This document shows positions 34,948 to 44,742 of a DNA stretch of 64,000 bases, in pieces. Below the pieces are notes generated by a model, which had not been told where the DNA came from, did no database searches, and saw only the letters and a program-made list of their open reading frames with translations. The position numbers were made by a program, and so were the translations under genes. The DNA is from Bacteroidota bacterium (GTDB lineage: Bacteria; Bacteroidota; Bacteroidia; Sphingobacteriales; Sphingobacteriaceae): assembly GCA_018266915.1 (NCBI GenBank), contig JAFDZM010000071.1, forward strand, positions 46,220 to 110,219, given 5' to 3'. Position 1 is the first letter of the stretch. Every line of letters begins with the position of its first letter.

Positions 34948-37866
34948 ATGAAGAAATTGTTACTTTTTTTATTGATTTCCAGTTTAGCTTATACAGCGCA
35001 TGCCCAGAATAAAAGGGACGCCCTGAAAAAAGATACCCTCAATAAGTTTGTTGCCCGGCCCTTGGACGACCTGCTAGATACGCTCTCTATCAATTATGGG
35101 TTGAAGATCGTATTTGAGCGTGACTCCCTGCACCGTTACGACGTGGTAGAGCATTTTTTTAATGAATCTCTTGATAATGTGCTTGCAAAGGTGTGCCGCG
35201 AGTTTACCCTGAATTACTGGGTTGATGCAGCAGGGACGATATATGTGCTGCAAAATGTAGATGACATGGCGCGGTTGAGGAAACTGGCTAAAACCATTAA
35301 GCAACCGAAACCGGTAACTAAAATAGTCGCCAAATCCGACACCTCAAACGAGCAGGATGTAGAAGCATTAAAAGAGGATCGGGACAAACATATTAAATCA
35401 TCACCATCAGCGCAACCAAAAGACCAACAGCAATTGGCCGCCTCTCCCCCTGCGGAACAGCCTGTACAAAACCCTACACCGGCATCCCCTATAGTTCCGG
35501 TAGTTCCGCAGCAGCAAATTCATTATTCTGTAACTGTAAACGGTAAGGTTACTGATCAGAATTCCGGGCTTGCATTGCCGTCGGCAACAGTGCATGTGCG
35601 CAATACCAAGCTTTTTGTGCTGGCCAGTAGCGATGGTAATTTTACGCTATTCAATGTGCCAAGTGACACCTGTACTTTGGAAGTAAGCTACTCAGGTTAC
35701 CAGCAGGATAGCTTTAAGTTGAGCAGCGATCTGCTTAAACAACCTTTGGTGCTCTCATTGCTCCCTGCGTTGACTACGCTAAACGAAGTATCCATTATTG
35801 GCCAAAAAAGCGGTGTGATGAATACCGATGTTAAGAAAGTCGGTGTGTTGCAACTTTCACCCGCGAACTTGGACAAGCTGCCAAGCCTGGGCGAAAAGGA
35901 CATCATGCGGGCCTTTCAATTAATGCCGGGAGTAGGAGCAACTAACGAGTCATCTTCGGGTGCCTATGTTCGCGGCGGAACTCCCGATCAGAACCTGGTA
36001 GTATTTGATGGGTTCACCATATACCAGGTCGATCACTTGTATGGCTTTTTCAGCGCATTCAACAGCAATGCGATAAAGGACGTACAGCTTTATAAAGGTG
36101 GTTTCTCATCTCAATATGGTGGACGTCTCTCAAGCGTGACAGAGATCAACGGCAAAGATGGTAACACTAAAACCACTACTTATGGTGTTGACCTGAGTTT
36201 GTTAAGTCTCAATGCTTTTCTTGAGACACCTATCAATGATAAATCGTCGCTTCTTGTTGCCGTACGTCGTTCGTACCAGGGGCCCTTTTATGATAAGATA
36301 TTCAAGCAATTCAATGCATCTACCGGCGGAGGCTTCCGTGGCGGAGGTGGTGGTCCGGGGGGCCCCGGCGGTTTTGGTGAGGAAACTACACCAGCATCTC
36401 ATTTTTATGATGCCAATGTCCGTTATACTTATCATGCTGATCAGAATAACATCTTTACCTGGAGTTTTTATTCTGGTGAAGATAAAACGGATAATAGCCG
36501 CCAATTACAATTGCCGTCATTTCTTGGAGGGGGCAGCGCTCCTGATATTACCGATTACACCAAATATGGTAACCTGGCAAGCAGCCTGAAGTGGTTTCAC
36601 CAGTGGAATAAGACGATTCACTCAAATACTTATATCACCTATTCGTCCTACTTTAATGACCGTGTCCGCAACAATTCAGGTACCACCACGGATAGCCTGG
36701 GCAATACAGTGAACTTTAGTAACGGGACAATAGAAGATAACAACCTGAAAGATATTGACCTGAAATCAGATTGGGTTTGGGAATTGAACAATAATTTAAG
36801 ATTCCGCTATGGCGGGTTTGGGTCGTACCAGCACATCAACTATGATTATATACAGGATGATACTACTAACCTGATCAGTCAGCATAATTCGGCTTTATTA
36901 GGCGGTGGTTATTTTGAAACCGAATATGAGCCTGTCAATGCACTGCATTTGCAACCTGGCATACGGGCTACTTACTATGGTCCAACGGGCGGCACTTATT
37001 TCGAGCCACGTTTTTCAGCAAGCTATGTGGTGAACGATAACTACACGCTGAAATTTGCAACCGGCCAATTCTATCAATTTATCAACCAGGTAACCCGCGA
37101 TGATATTGCCGATGGTAACCGGAACTTCTGGGTGCTCTCCAATAATTCAAGTATCCCGGTGGGCAGGTCTCGCCACCTGATGGGTGGAGTGGCTTATGAA
37201 AATGACCAGTTTTTAGTTGATGTGGAAGGTTATTATAAATGGTTAAATGGGCTTACCCAATATACCATCACGCAAACTGGTTTTGGGTTTGCTGGTGGAA
37301 CGCCTACGGTTACTGAAAACTTTTACACCGGTCAGGGTCGTGCTAAAGGGATAGAGGTTTTGGTACAAAAGAAATTGGGCCAATATACAGGATGGCTGAG
37401 CTATACTCTGGCCGATGCGGAAAATAAGTTTGCTGTATATGGCAACAATTACTACCCGGCCGATCAGGATATACGTCATGAGTTTAAGGCGATTAATATG
37501 TATCATGATAACCGCTGGAACTTCTCAGCCGTGTTCATTTTCAGTACGGGTCACCCTTATACTGCGCCGCTATCAACCTACAGCATCACCGGGGCTGACG
37601 GTAATCGTGTCACTTACTTTAATGTAAGTGGTAAAAACGCCGAACGATTGCCTGATTATCATCGCCTGGATCTGTCAGCTACTTACGATCTGCTAAAGAT
37701 CAGTGGCGATAAGATCGGCAGCATCGGCCTGTCATTGTTTAACGTTTACAACCATGTGAATACCTGGTACCGCGAATACTATATCCGCGACAATGCCGCC
37801 ATTACTACCGACGTCAACTACCTCGGATTTACACCAAATATAACACTGAGCTTAAGATGGAAATAA
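34948..37866 (+). CDS. TonB-dependent receptor with STN and carboxypeptidase-like domains
   Basis: The 972-aa protein has a signal peptide (cut after TAHAQ), then an STN domain (about 30-105, LDDLLDTLSINYGLKIVFERD). A Pro/Gln/Ala-rich linker (about 145-190) leads to a CarboxypepD-regulatory domain (VTVNGKVTDQNSGLALPSATV). The plug starts near 290 (MRAFQLMPGVGATNESSSGAYVRGGTPDQNLVVFDG), and the barrel ends in PNITLSLRWK. Near residues 455-480 an extracellular loop is almost pure Gly with a few Pro and Phe. The STN domain suggests signalling, although the nearest regulator is a LytTR pair instead of FecR. The DUF4249 gene overlaps its end by 10 bp. Confidence 0.93.
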   Translation: MKKLLLFLLISSLAYTAHAQNKRDALKKDTLNKFVARPLDDLLDTLSINYGLKIVFERDSLHRYDVVEHFFNESLDNVLAKVCREFTLNYWVDAAGTIYVLQNVDDMARLRKLAKTIKQPKPVTKIVAKSDTSNEQDVEALKEDRDKHIKSSPSAQPKDQQQLAASPPAEQPVQNPTPASPIVPVVPQQQIHYSVTVNGKVTDQNSGLALPSATVHVRNTKLFVLASSDGNFTLFNVPSDTCTLEVSYSGYQQDSFKLSSDLLKQPLVLSLLPALTTLNEVSIIGQKSGVMNTDVKKVGVLQLSPANLDKLPSLGEKDIMRAFQLMPGVGATNESSSGAYVRGGTPDQNLVVFDGFTIYQVDHLYGFFSAFNSNAIKDVQLYKGGFSSQYGGRLSSVTEINGKDGNTKTTTYGVDLSLLSLNAFLETPINDKSSLLVAVRRSYQGPFYDKIFKQFNASTGGGFRGGGGGPGGPGGFGEETTPASHFYDANVRYTYHADQNNIFTWSFYSGEDKTDNSRQLQLPSFLGGGSAPDITDYTKYGNLASSLKWFHQWNKTIHSNTYITYSSYFNDRVRNNSGTTTDSLGNTVNFSNGTIEDNNLKDIDLKSDWVWELNNNLRFRYGGFGSYQHINYDYIQDDTTNLISQHNSALLGGGYFETEYEPVNALHLQPGIRATYYGPTGGTYFEPRFSASYVVNDNYTLKFATGQFYQFINQVTRDDIADGNRNFWVLSNNSSIPVGRSRHLMGGVAYENDQFLVDVEGYYKWLNGLTQYTITQTGFGFAGGTPTVTENFYTGQGRAKGIEVLVQKKLGQYTGWLSYTLADAENKFAVYGNNYYPADQDIRHEFKAINMYHDNRWNFSAVFIFSTGHPYTAPLSTYSITGADGNRVTYFNVSGKNAERLPDYHRLDLSATYDLLKISGDKIGSIGLSLFNVYNHVNTWYREYYIRDNAAITTDVNYLGFTPNITLSLRWK

Positions 37867-38663
37867 GGAGATATTTTTGGGGACTTTGCCTTGCAGGCTT
37901 GCTGTGCGCGATCTGGGCAGGTTGTAAAAAAGATAATACGACATCGGCTTCATTGCCGGTGGTGGAAGCTTATCTGTATGCGGGTCATCCCATCAAAGTA
38001 AAATTGTATCAGCAAAAGTCGTTAACAGATACTGCTAAATATGGTGCGGCAATTACCGGGCAGCAACTTCTGATCTCCGATGGCAGTCAGCAGATACAGC
38101 TTACTGAGTCTCCCAAAGGGACTTATACCTATATTGATAGCAGTTATTTGGTAGCAGGTAGGACATATACATTGACCTTTAATTATCAATCGCGCCAGGT
38201 ATCGGCCAAAACGGTTATGCCGTTCAAACCGACAAATTTTGCTACCCAACACGACAGCGTTCATTATACCCACGTAAACACACCAAGCGCCACAGCCGAT
38301 ACGCTGAATAAATTTATCTGGGATAATGCGGATTCACTTAATCACGTGCTTGTATTCGATAACATTGACGACTCCTTTTTTCCATTAGATGGCGGGTTTG
38401 TGCCTAATGGCGTTTCCAACATTTTTTCAGTAAACACTGAACGAAAGCCAGTGTATTACATCGTGAATAAAAGCTTCCCATATTATGGTCATTACCAGGT
38501 GGTGCTGCTTCGCGTCAACCAGGAATATATCGACCTGCTAAAAAGTAACGCTTTAGGTTCCAACTCACAGAATCTGTTGAATATACCCACAAACGTAATC
38601 AATGGCCTCGGCATTTTTACCGCTATGCAGTCAGATACGCTGAAGTTTTATTTGTATGAGTAG
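37857..38663 (+). CDS. DUF4249 lipoprotein
   Basis: This 268-aa lipoprotein (lipobox WAGCKK, Cys about 22) has the DUF4249 pattern: PVVEAYLYAGHPIKVKLYQQKSL, TGQQLLISDG and YTLTFNYQSRQVSAKTVMP. DUF4249 proteins are probably surface-exposed beta-sandwich partners of TonB-dependent receptors, since the genes usually follow one, as here with a 10-bp overlap. The ligand is unknown. It is convergent with the DUF1593 gene, one base apart. Confidence 0.9.
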   Translation: MEIRRYFWGLCLAGLLCAIWAGCKKDNTTSASLPVVEAYLYAGHPIKVKLYQQKSLTDTAKYGAAITGQQLLISDGSQQIQLTESPKGTYTYIDSSYLVAGRTYTLTFNYQSRQVSAKTVMPFKPTNFATQHDSVHYTHVNTPSATADTLNKFIWDNADSLNHVLVFDNIDDSFFPLDGGFVPNGVSNIFSVNTERKPVYYIVNKSFPYYGHYQVVLLRVNQEYIDLLKSNALGSNSQNLLNIPTNVINGLGIFTAMQSDTLKFYLYE

Positions 38664-38664
38664 C

Positions 38665-40095
38665 CTAAGATTTCGGCAAAACTGTTACGATCACTCTTTT
38701 ATATCGCGTTAAAGCAGGTGTGCCTTTATCTGTTACTTTCAAAATAAAATGTAAAGTTACAGCGCTATCCACCACAGGGGCGGTTACTGGCACATCATAC
38801 AAATTAGACGAATAAGGTGCAAAACTCACACGTCCTTTGTAAGTACCTGCTTCGGGATATTGAAACCAGAGGTAACTCAATGAGTCGCCATCAGGATCAG
38901 TGGTGCCTGCTGCACTTAAGTGAAATTGCTCACCGGATTTAACAGTCATTTTTTCACCGTTTGCTATTCTCGGTACAGGCGGGTGATTGCATTCTTTGTA
39001 GCTTTTGGTGGTCCATTGCATTCGGGCGGCAAAGTCATTTTGGTACTCCACGCGCCAGCGCCATATAGTTGCCTGGTTGCTGTTGTAACCTTTTTTATCG
39101 ACAGGGGATATCAGAGAGTCCGATGCATTTGTCCAGATTGGTCTTGTTTCCGGTTCATCCTTTGGCCAGTTGTCCCGGTGGAATCGGCCTGTGTTGGAGT
39201 CTTCAAACTGCGGTAAATACAATTCATATCTTCCACCCCAGCCACCGTAGTTAGGATGTTCGGGATTATTCAAGCCATTACTGATCAGGTTCAGAAAGCT
39301 GGGAGAATCACCTTCCATACCATAAGCTACATCCGGATAAGCTGCACCCATCGGTCCGTGCCCTTGTTGTATGTTTTTTGCCAGCCATTCAGCAGATACA
39401 ACCTCTGTATTCGATCCCGGCATACCGAACGACATACCCAGCCAGGTAGCCTTTCCGTAATTATAACCAGGCGTTACTACAAAAAATATGGATGGGAAGT
39501 TCTTCCTGATCCACGGTCCGCTATCATCCTGGTCCGAAATAGTATACAGTCTTACTTTCTTGTATATCTTTTCAGCCTCCTGCGCAGTCATGGTATTCTT
39601 TATTTTCCATAGCGCCTGGGCCAGCGTATTCGGACCGCCCCAAACTGTAAACCAAACCGGGCGATCATCGGCTTTCTTTAACACATTCACAATCCAATCA
39701 GAACCTTGCGAATCATGACCCTGACCGACACCTTCCATGCCATACACCGCAAGTCCCTTTTTTACTTTGGCCTTTAATACCAGCGCCGTAGGATAGCCCG
39801 GTTCGTGCTTAAGCAAGTTGGGTTGCACTTTTTCATAAGCATCCAATACTCTCAATATACTCTCAGGCGCTACACGCGTTTTTTGATGGATGGATGTTGT
39901 TGCAATCAAACCTTCTACATCCCATTGGTTACAATAGGTGAGAAAACGCACCATTGATTCTGTATCGTCGGGATCAGCTTCGATGTCTGTTAGTACAACA
40001 ACTCTTAATTTTTTTGATGCTTGTGCTGACAGCATAGACGGTATGCTCAACAAAAGCGCGGTTACAAATGGCAGTAAAAATTTAATCCTTTTCAT
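38665..40095 (-). CDS. Secreted DUF1593 protein, nucleoside-hydrolase-like
   Basis: The 476-aa protein has a signal peptide (residues 1-24, cut after LSAQ). Its first ~300 residues have a nucleoside-hydrolase-like fold: TDIEADPDD (36-44) mirrors the calcium-binding DxDxxxDD of nucleoside hydrolases, with Glu39 in place of the second Asp. The C-terminal ~130 residues are an Ig/PKD-like beta-sandwich (FHLSAAGTTDPDGDSLSYLWFQYPEAG). It is the last gene of the DeoR/apiose-type operon, 28 bp after the kinase gene. It probably cleaves a furanoside outside the cytoplasm and feeds the ribose-type importer; this is inferred from fold and position. Confidence 0.85.
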   Translation of the reverse strand: MKRIKFLLPFVTALLLSIPSMLSAQASKKLRVVVLTDIEADPDDTESMVRFLTYCNQWDVEGLIATTSIHQKTRVAPESILRVLDAYEKVQPNLLKHEPGYPTALVLKAKVKKGLAVYGMEGVGQGHDSQGSDWIVNVLKKADDRPVWFTVWGGPNTLAQALWKIKNTMTAQEAEKIYKKVRLYTISDQDDSGPWIRKNFPSIFFVVTPGYNYGKATWLGMSFGMPGSNTEVVSAEWLAKNIQQGHGPMGAAYPDVAYGMEGDSPSFLNLISNGLNNPEHPNYGGWGGRYELYLPQFEDSNTGRFHRDNWPKDEPETRPIWTNASDSLISPVDKKGYNSNQATIWRWRVEYQNDFAARMQWTTKSYKECNHPPVPRIANGEKMTVKSGEQFHLSAAGTTDPDGDSLSYLWFQYPEAGTYKGRVSFAPYSSNLYDVPVTAPVVDSAVTLHFILKVTDKGTPALTRYKRVIVTVLPKS

Positions 40096-40123
40096 AACTC
40101 AGGTTTGGTGAATGTGTATGTTA

Positions 40124-41611
40124 TTAGGTTTGATTATTGATCGCTTTTTTCCAGCCCCCGTAATATCCATCTATGCTTTCATTCCCCGAAGGCTTATGTG
40201 ATTTCCCGTCCCTCTGTAATCTGCCCAAATCTTCTATGCTTTTATAAATACCCTGCTGCAATCCCGCCAGGTAAGCCGCACCAAGCGCCGATACTTCTGC
40301 GATGCCGATATTGATTACCGTTTTGCCCAACAGGTCAGCCAAAAACTGTACGATAAACCTATTGGCGCTAATGCCACCATCTATCATTAATTGATCCAGT
40401 GCTGTATCTGCATCCTGCTCCATTACCGTAATGATATCTTTTATCTGGTAGGGGATACTTTCCAACGCCGCCCGAACGATATGGCTTTTTCCTGTACTAA
40501 AGGTAAGCCCGGTAATGGATGCTTTCCTATTCATATCCCAATGCGGCGCACCAAGCCCACTAAAAGCCGGCACCAGGTAAACACCTCCATTGTCGGGAAT
40601 ACTTGTTGCAATAGCTTCTGTGTCTTTACTATCGGTAAGTATTCCCAATTCGTTTTTCAGCCATTCAATCGTTGCGCCGCAAGTGACGATTACACCTTCC
40701 AAAGCATATTGAACTTTATCGCTTGTACTCCAGCACACGGTGCCTATCATGCCGTTGTCGGAATGCTTTACCTTATCACCCACATTCATCAGTATAGAGC
40801 ATCCGGTGCCAAGAGTTGCCTTTGCCATGCCAGTATTAAAACAGCCTTCGCCGAAAGCGGCAGCATGAGAGTCGCCTATCATGGCTGAAATTGTTATTGG
40901 CTGACCCAGTAAACCATCAAAATCTGTTTCACCAAACCACTCTGATGAAGGCTTGCACTCAGGCAAGTTTAGTTTTGATAAATTAAATATTTCGAGCAGC
41001 TCCTTATCCCAGGTAAGTGCCTCCAGGTTAAAGAACATTGTTCGCGAAGCATTGGTATAGTCAGTATAATACTGCTTACCACCAGATAATTTGTACAATA
41101 ACCAAGTGTCCACCGTACCGAAATAGGCATCCTCATTATCTATAGCTTGTTTTATGGCATCGACATTTTCGTAAAGCCAGATGAGTTTGGTTCCCGAAAA
41201 GTATGGGTCGATGATCAGTCCCGTTTTTTGTTTGATGGCCGGCTCAAAGCCTCGTTGCTTTAGTCGTTCACAAATGGTTATCGAGCGCTTGCATTGCCAG
41301 AGTACAGCATTGTATAATGGCTTCCCACTTTTATCCCAGATAATAAATGTCTCCCGCTGGTTGGAAATGCCGGAGACTTTTATTGCACTTACATCGCCGC
41401 CACCATTTTTAAAAGTATCGATGCATTTTGAAACGGAAGCTAACACATTGCTGTAAATCTCATCCGGCACTTGTTCGGCAAAACCTTGTTCATGATAGGA
41501 GGCAAGCGGCTCAGTAGCTTTGGCAACAATCTCGCCCTGCTCATTAAAAATAAGCGTTTTGGTACTGCTGGTGCCCTGATCGATAGCCAATATATAGGAT
41601 GATGTATTCAT
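40124..41611 (-). CDS. FGGY-family sugar kinase (candidate D-apulose kinase)
   Basis: The 495-aa protein is an FGGY kinase, closest by eye to glycerol kinase in motifs: AIDQGTSSTKTLIF (9-22), the catalytic Asp region YYTDYTNASRTMFFN, and the second-lobe ATP motifs GTGCSILMNVG and LMIDGGISANRFIVQFLADLLG. Its context points to a sugar substrate instead of glycerol: isomerase, split transketolase and ribose-type ABC importer. The D-apiose route has an FGGY kinase (AplK) phosphorylating D-apulose at O4. Its first base overlaps the permease stop, so translation is coupled. Confidence 0.88.
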   Translation of the reverse strand: MNTSSYILAIDQGTSSTKTLIFNEQGEIVAKATEPLASYHEQGFAEQVPDEIYSNVLASVSKCIDTFKNGGGDVSAIKVSGISNQRETFIIWDKSGKPLYNAVLWQCKRSITICERLKQRGFEPAIKQKTGLIIDPYFSGTKLIWLYENVDAIKQAIDNEDAYFGTVDTWLLYKLSGGKQYYTDYTNASRTMFFNLEALTWDKELLEIFNLSKLNLPECKPSSEWFGETDFDGLLGQPITISAMIGDSHAAAFGEGCFNTGMAKATLGTGCSILMNVGDKVKHSDNGMIGTVCWSTSDKVQYALEGVIVTCGATIEWLKNELGILTDSKDTEAIATSIPDNGGVYLVPAFSGLGAPHWDMNRKASITGLTFSTGKSHIVRAALESIPYQIKDIITVMEQDADTALDQLMIDGGISANRFIVQFLADLLGKTVINIGIAEVSALGAAYLAGLQQGIYKSIEDLGRLQRDGKSHKPSGNESIDGYYGGWKKAINNQT

Positions 41612-42597
41612 TATTCGTTTTTGCTATTTGCCTTATCAATGATCACCGCTGCCAGGATCACCAGGCCTTTTACTACCTGCTGCCAGAAGGGGGATACATT
41701 CAATAAAACCAACCCATTGTTTAATACGCCAATAATAACCGCACCTAACACCGTGCCTAATATTGAACCCCTACCACCTGAAAGCGATGTTCCGCCTATA
41801 ACAACCGCTGCTATGGAATCCAATTCGTAACCTGTGCCTGCATTTGGTTGTGCTGCATCCAGTCGCGAGGTGATGATGAGGCCGCCAACGGCCGCCAAAG
41901 CGCCCGCAATGGTGTACACAGCTATTTTTATATAATTTATATTGATACCTGAAAGCCGTGCTGCATTTTCGTTGCCTCCGATAGCATAAATGTACCGGCC
42001 AAGCCGGGTCTTTTTGGTAATGATGATAGCTGAAATAACTACTATTCCTGATATCCAAACCGGCAGTGGTATGCCAAGAAACCAGCCGGTGCCAAGAAAG
42101 GCGAACTTATGATCGAGGCCTGTAATAGGGAAGCCTTTTGTCCAGAGCATGGTTAAACCACGTGCGATGGTGAGCATAGCAAGCGTAGCTACGAATGGCG
42201 GAACTTTAAACCTGGTGATGGCCCAGCCATTAAACCAACCAAGTGCCGACCCAACAATGATACCTGCAACACAAGCTCCGAGAACAGTAAACCCGATATA
42301 TAAATTTGATGATTGTAACTCTATGCCATTCCTGAGCAAACCCGCGGTAACAGCACCGCATAACGCAAGAATTGAACCTACCGACAGATCGATACCGGCA
42401 GTAAGCACCACCAGTGTCATCCCTACAGAAATGCAAATATTCACCGATATCTGGCGCATCACATTCCACGCATTAGTGACGGTAAGGAACTTATCAGATA
42501 AAAAACTAATGAGAACGCACAGTACAAAAAGCGCTATTAATGATTGGAACCGTGCCAGGTATTGCCTGTAATTTTGTGTGTTGATCGCTGCGTCCAT
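41611..42597 (-). CDS. Sugar ABC transporter permease, RbsC type
   Basis: The 328-aa inner-membrane protein has about ten helices and the RbsC/BPD_transp_2 features: GMTLVVLTAGIDLSVGSILAL and NENAARLSGININYIKIAVYTIAGALAAVGGLI, ending with SPFWQQVVKGLVILAAVIID. It forms the membrane channel of a pentose-type importer with the ATPase (1-bp overlap at 42597) and the binding protein encoded upstream. Confidence 0.94.
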   Translation of the reverse strand: MDAAINTQNYRQYLARFQSLIALFVLCVLISFLSDKFLTVTNAWNVMRQISVNICISVGMTLVVLTAGIDLSVGSILALCGAVTAGLLRNGIELQSSNLYIGFTVLGACVAGIIVGSALGWFNGWAITRFKVPPFVATLAMLTIARGLTMLWTKGFPITGLDHKFAFLGTGWFLGIPLPVWISGIVVISAIIITKKTRLGRYIYAIGGNENAARLSGININYIKIAVYTIAGALAAVGGLIITSRLDAAQPNAGTGYELDSIAAVVIGGTSLSGGRGSILGTVLGAVIIGVLNNGLVLLNVSPFWQQVVKGLVILAAVIIDKANSKNE

Positions 42598-44096
42598 TAG
42601 TTGTTTTTAGGGATGGCTTCCATTAATATTTTATCTTCAGTGGCTTCGTCGATGCTTAATTCTGCGGTAATGCAGCCTTCGCACATCACCAGTATTCGGT
42701 CTGCCACGGCAAGTATCTCGGGCATTTCAGACGAAACGACAATAATGCCCATGCCCTCGCCGGCCAGTTGGGCAATGAGTTTGTAAATTTCCGTCTTGGC
42801 ATGTATATCGATCCCACGCGTAGGTTCGTCCAGCATCAAAACACAGGGATTAGTAGCCAGCCATTTAGCCAGCACAATTTTCTGCTGATTGCCTCCGCTA
42901 AGATTCTTTGCCAGTTGTTTTGATGAAGAAGTTTTGATGCGTAAACGGTCGATGTATTTTTGAGCCAGGGATGTTTCTTTACCATTATCCAGCACACCCA
43001 TATTTTGCATCTGGTCAAGCGTAGTAATACAGATGTTTTGCTTAACATCCAGCCCCAACACAAGCCCATCTTTTTTGCGGTCTTCCGGTACAAGCGCAAA
43101 ACCTTCCCGTATAGCATCAGCGGGAGATAAGAAGTGGCAATTTTTATTGTTGATCGTTATGCTGCCTGATACTTGCTTGCTATGCAGCCCAAAAATAGTT
43201 TCGAGCAATTCTGTTCTGCCTGCGCCCATCAACCCAAATATCCCTAACACTTCGCCTTTGTGCAGTTTGAATGAAATATCTTTTAACAACGTTTTATCCT
43301 TGTCTTTGCAGAGCGACAGATGATCTACCGACAATAGCACTTCTACTTGTTCTGAAAGCCTATTTTTTAAATTGACAGCAATCTCGCGCCCCACCATTTT
43401 CTGAATAAGCCTGTCGTGATTGATCTCTTTCATTTCTCCTGACCCGATGAACCGTCCATCTCTTAACACAATATACCTGTCAGCTATCGCGAACAATTCA
43501 TCCAGTTTGTGCGAAATGTAAACGATTACTTTGCCCTCGGCTTTTAGGTTGTTGATGATATCGAACAGCACCTTCACTTCCCTATCACCAATGGCTGATG
43601 TCGGTTCATCCATGATGATCACTCCAGCACTATGCAATAATGCCTTGGCAATTTCAACCACCTGCTGCTGTCCGACTTTTAAACTTGCTATCTGCGCATC
43701 AGGATCTACATTAAGTTTAAGCCTTTCAAGTAACTTCTGCGTTTGTTCACGCATTCGCTTTTTATCCAGCAGACCTAAAGGAGTGGTCAATTCACTTCCC
43801 AAAAAGATATTTTCGGTCACGCTAAGATGCGGTACCAAATTCAGCTCCTGGTGGATAATGGCAATGCCTTTGGCCTGCGCGTCTTTGGTGTTTTTGAATC
43901 TTATGATTTCACCGTCATAAATGATCTGCCCGTCGTACTCAGTATATACGCCCGACAGAATTTTCATCAGGGTTGATTTACCTGCACCATTTTCGCCGAT
44001 GATGGCGTTTACCTTGCCTGCGTGCAGTTCCATACACACGTTATCGAGGGCGGTAACGCCCGAAAACTTCTTCGATATGTTCTCTGCAACCAGCAA
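42597..44096 (-). CDS. Sugar ABC transporter ATP-binding protein, RbsA type (two ABC domains)
   Basis: The 499-aa protein carries two ABC cassettes. The first has Walker A GENGAGKST (34-42), Q-loop and Walker B VIIMDEPTSAIG. The second has the degenerate Walker A GLMGAGRTE, signature NLSGGNQQKIVLAKWL and Walker B LMLDEPTRGID. The lone Walker-A Lys in the first domain and Arg in the second is the normal RbsA/XylG pattern. It drives sugar import together with the permease and substrate-binding protein of this operon. Confidence 0.95.
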   Translation of the reverse strand: MLVAENISKKFSGVTALDNVCMELHAGKVNAIIGENGAGKSTLMKILSGVYTEYDGQIIYDGEIIRFKNTKDAQAKGIAIIHQELNLVPHLSVTENIFLGSELTTPLGLLDKKRMREQTQKLLERLKLNVDPDAQIASLKVGQQQVVEIAKALLHSAGVIIMDEPTSAIGDREVKVLFDIINNLKAEGKVIVYISHKLDELFAIADRYIVLRDGRFIGSGEMKEINHDRLIQKMVGREIAVNLKNRLSEQVEVLLSVDHLSLCKDKDKTLLKDISFKLHKGEVLGIFGLMGAGRTELLETIFGLHSKQVSGSITINNKNCHFLSPADAIREGFALVPEDRKKDGLVLGLDVKQNICITTLDQMQNMGVLDNGKETSLAQKYIDRLRIKTSSSKQLAKNLSGGNQQKIVLAKWLATNPCVLMLDEPTRGIDIHAKTEIYKLIAQLAGEGMGIIVVSSEMPEILAVADRILVMCEGCITAELSIDEATEDKILMEAIPKNN

Positions 44097-44108
44097 GGCT
44101 TATAATTT

Positions 44109-44738
44109 TTATGGCTGAATATTTACTGCAACAGGTACTGCTTCAATTTGCGACAGGTTCACATGCTCTTTATTCAATTCAATAGCCCCGGTAAACGAAA
44201 TGCTGTTCCCAACTTTTGCGTGTTTTAATTGAGGCAACACTTTGCTCCGGATTATCGCATTGATCTCCGCCGACACATTATTAAAATCCATTGTATTATT
44301 AAAATCGTTGATGTTGATTAGCCCGGTAGCATCCCGGGCTGCATTTCCGAAAATATACTCGGTAGCTATCTTCACTTTTTGCTCCGGTAAGCCAGCGATA
44401 GAAACGGTTACATCATCTCCGTCAATAGCGGCAACAGTTCCCTTCCCCTGAATTAAAAAATAGCGCAGGTTGCCAATACCAAGCGCATGCGAATAGCTGT
44501 CGAATGCTTGTGCCGGGTTGGTATTGAGCATGGGTATCAACTTGTCGATGGCTATAGCATTACTAAGACCGGGCGTCAATTTTTTGTCCCAAAAGTTTTG
44601 AGCATAGGCTGCTGCGTTAAATGTTTTGGCTGTTTGTTCGGCTTTTACCTCGTCGAGTTTTTTAAAGTAAACAGAATTGTAGCCAACCAGCAGAACGACA
44701 AAAGCGACGATGATATATTTAATAACTTTCTTTCCCAT
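44109..44738 (-). CDS. DUF2291 membrane-anchored periplasmic protein
   Basis: Start at ATG 44738 (MGKKVIKYI), 4 bp after the binding-protein stop; the longer frame to 44780 lies inside the preceding gene. One N-terminal membrane helix (YIIVAFVVLLVGYNSVYF) anchors a periplasmic domain with two similar halves around FDSYSHALGIGNLRYFLIQGKG and AAEINAIIRSKVLPQLKHAKVGNSISFTGA. DUF2291 genes are found inside ribose-type ABC operons and are thought to assist uptake; the mechanism is unknown. Confidence 0.88.
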   Translation of the reverse strand: MGKKVIKYIIVAFVVLLVGYNSVYFKKLDEVKAEQTAKTFNAAAYAQNFWDKKLTPGLSNAIAIDKLIPMLNTNPAQAFDSYSHALGIGNLRYFLIQGKGTVAAIDGDDVTVSIAGLPEQKVKIATEYIFGNAARDATGLININDFNNTMDFNNVSAEINAIIRSKVLPQLKHAKVGNSISFTGAIELNKEHVNLSQIEAVPVAVNIQP

Positions 44739-44742
44739 CGCT

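Noticed and set aside
40391..40888. 165-aa open frame opposite the FGGY kinase gene
   Set aside because: Shadow of the well-supported kinase; Cys/His-rich with no family pattern.
40124..41611. Calling the kinase glpK (glycerol kinase)
   Set aside because: Motifs are close to glycerol kinase, but no glpF/glpD genes are present and the operon is for an aldose/ketose sugar.
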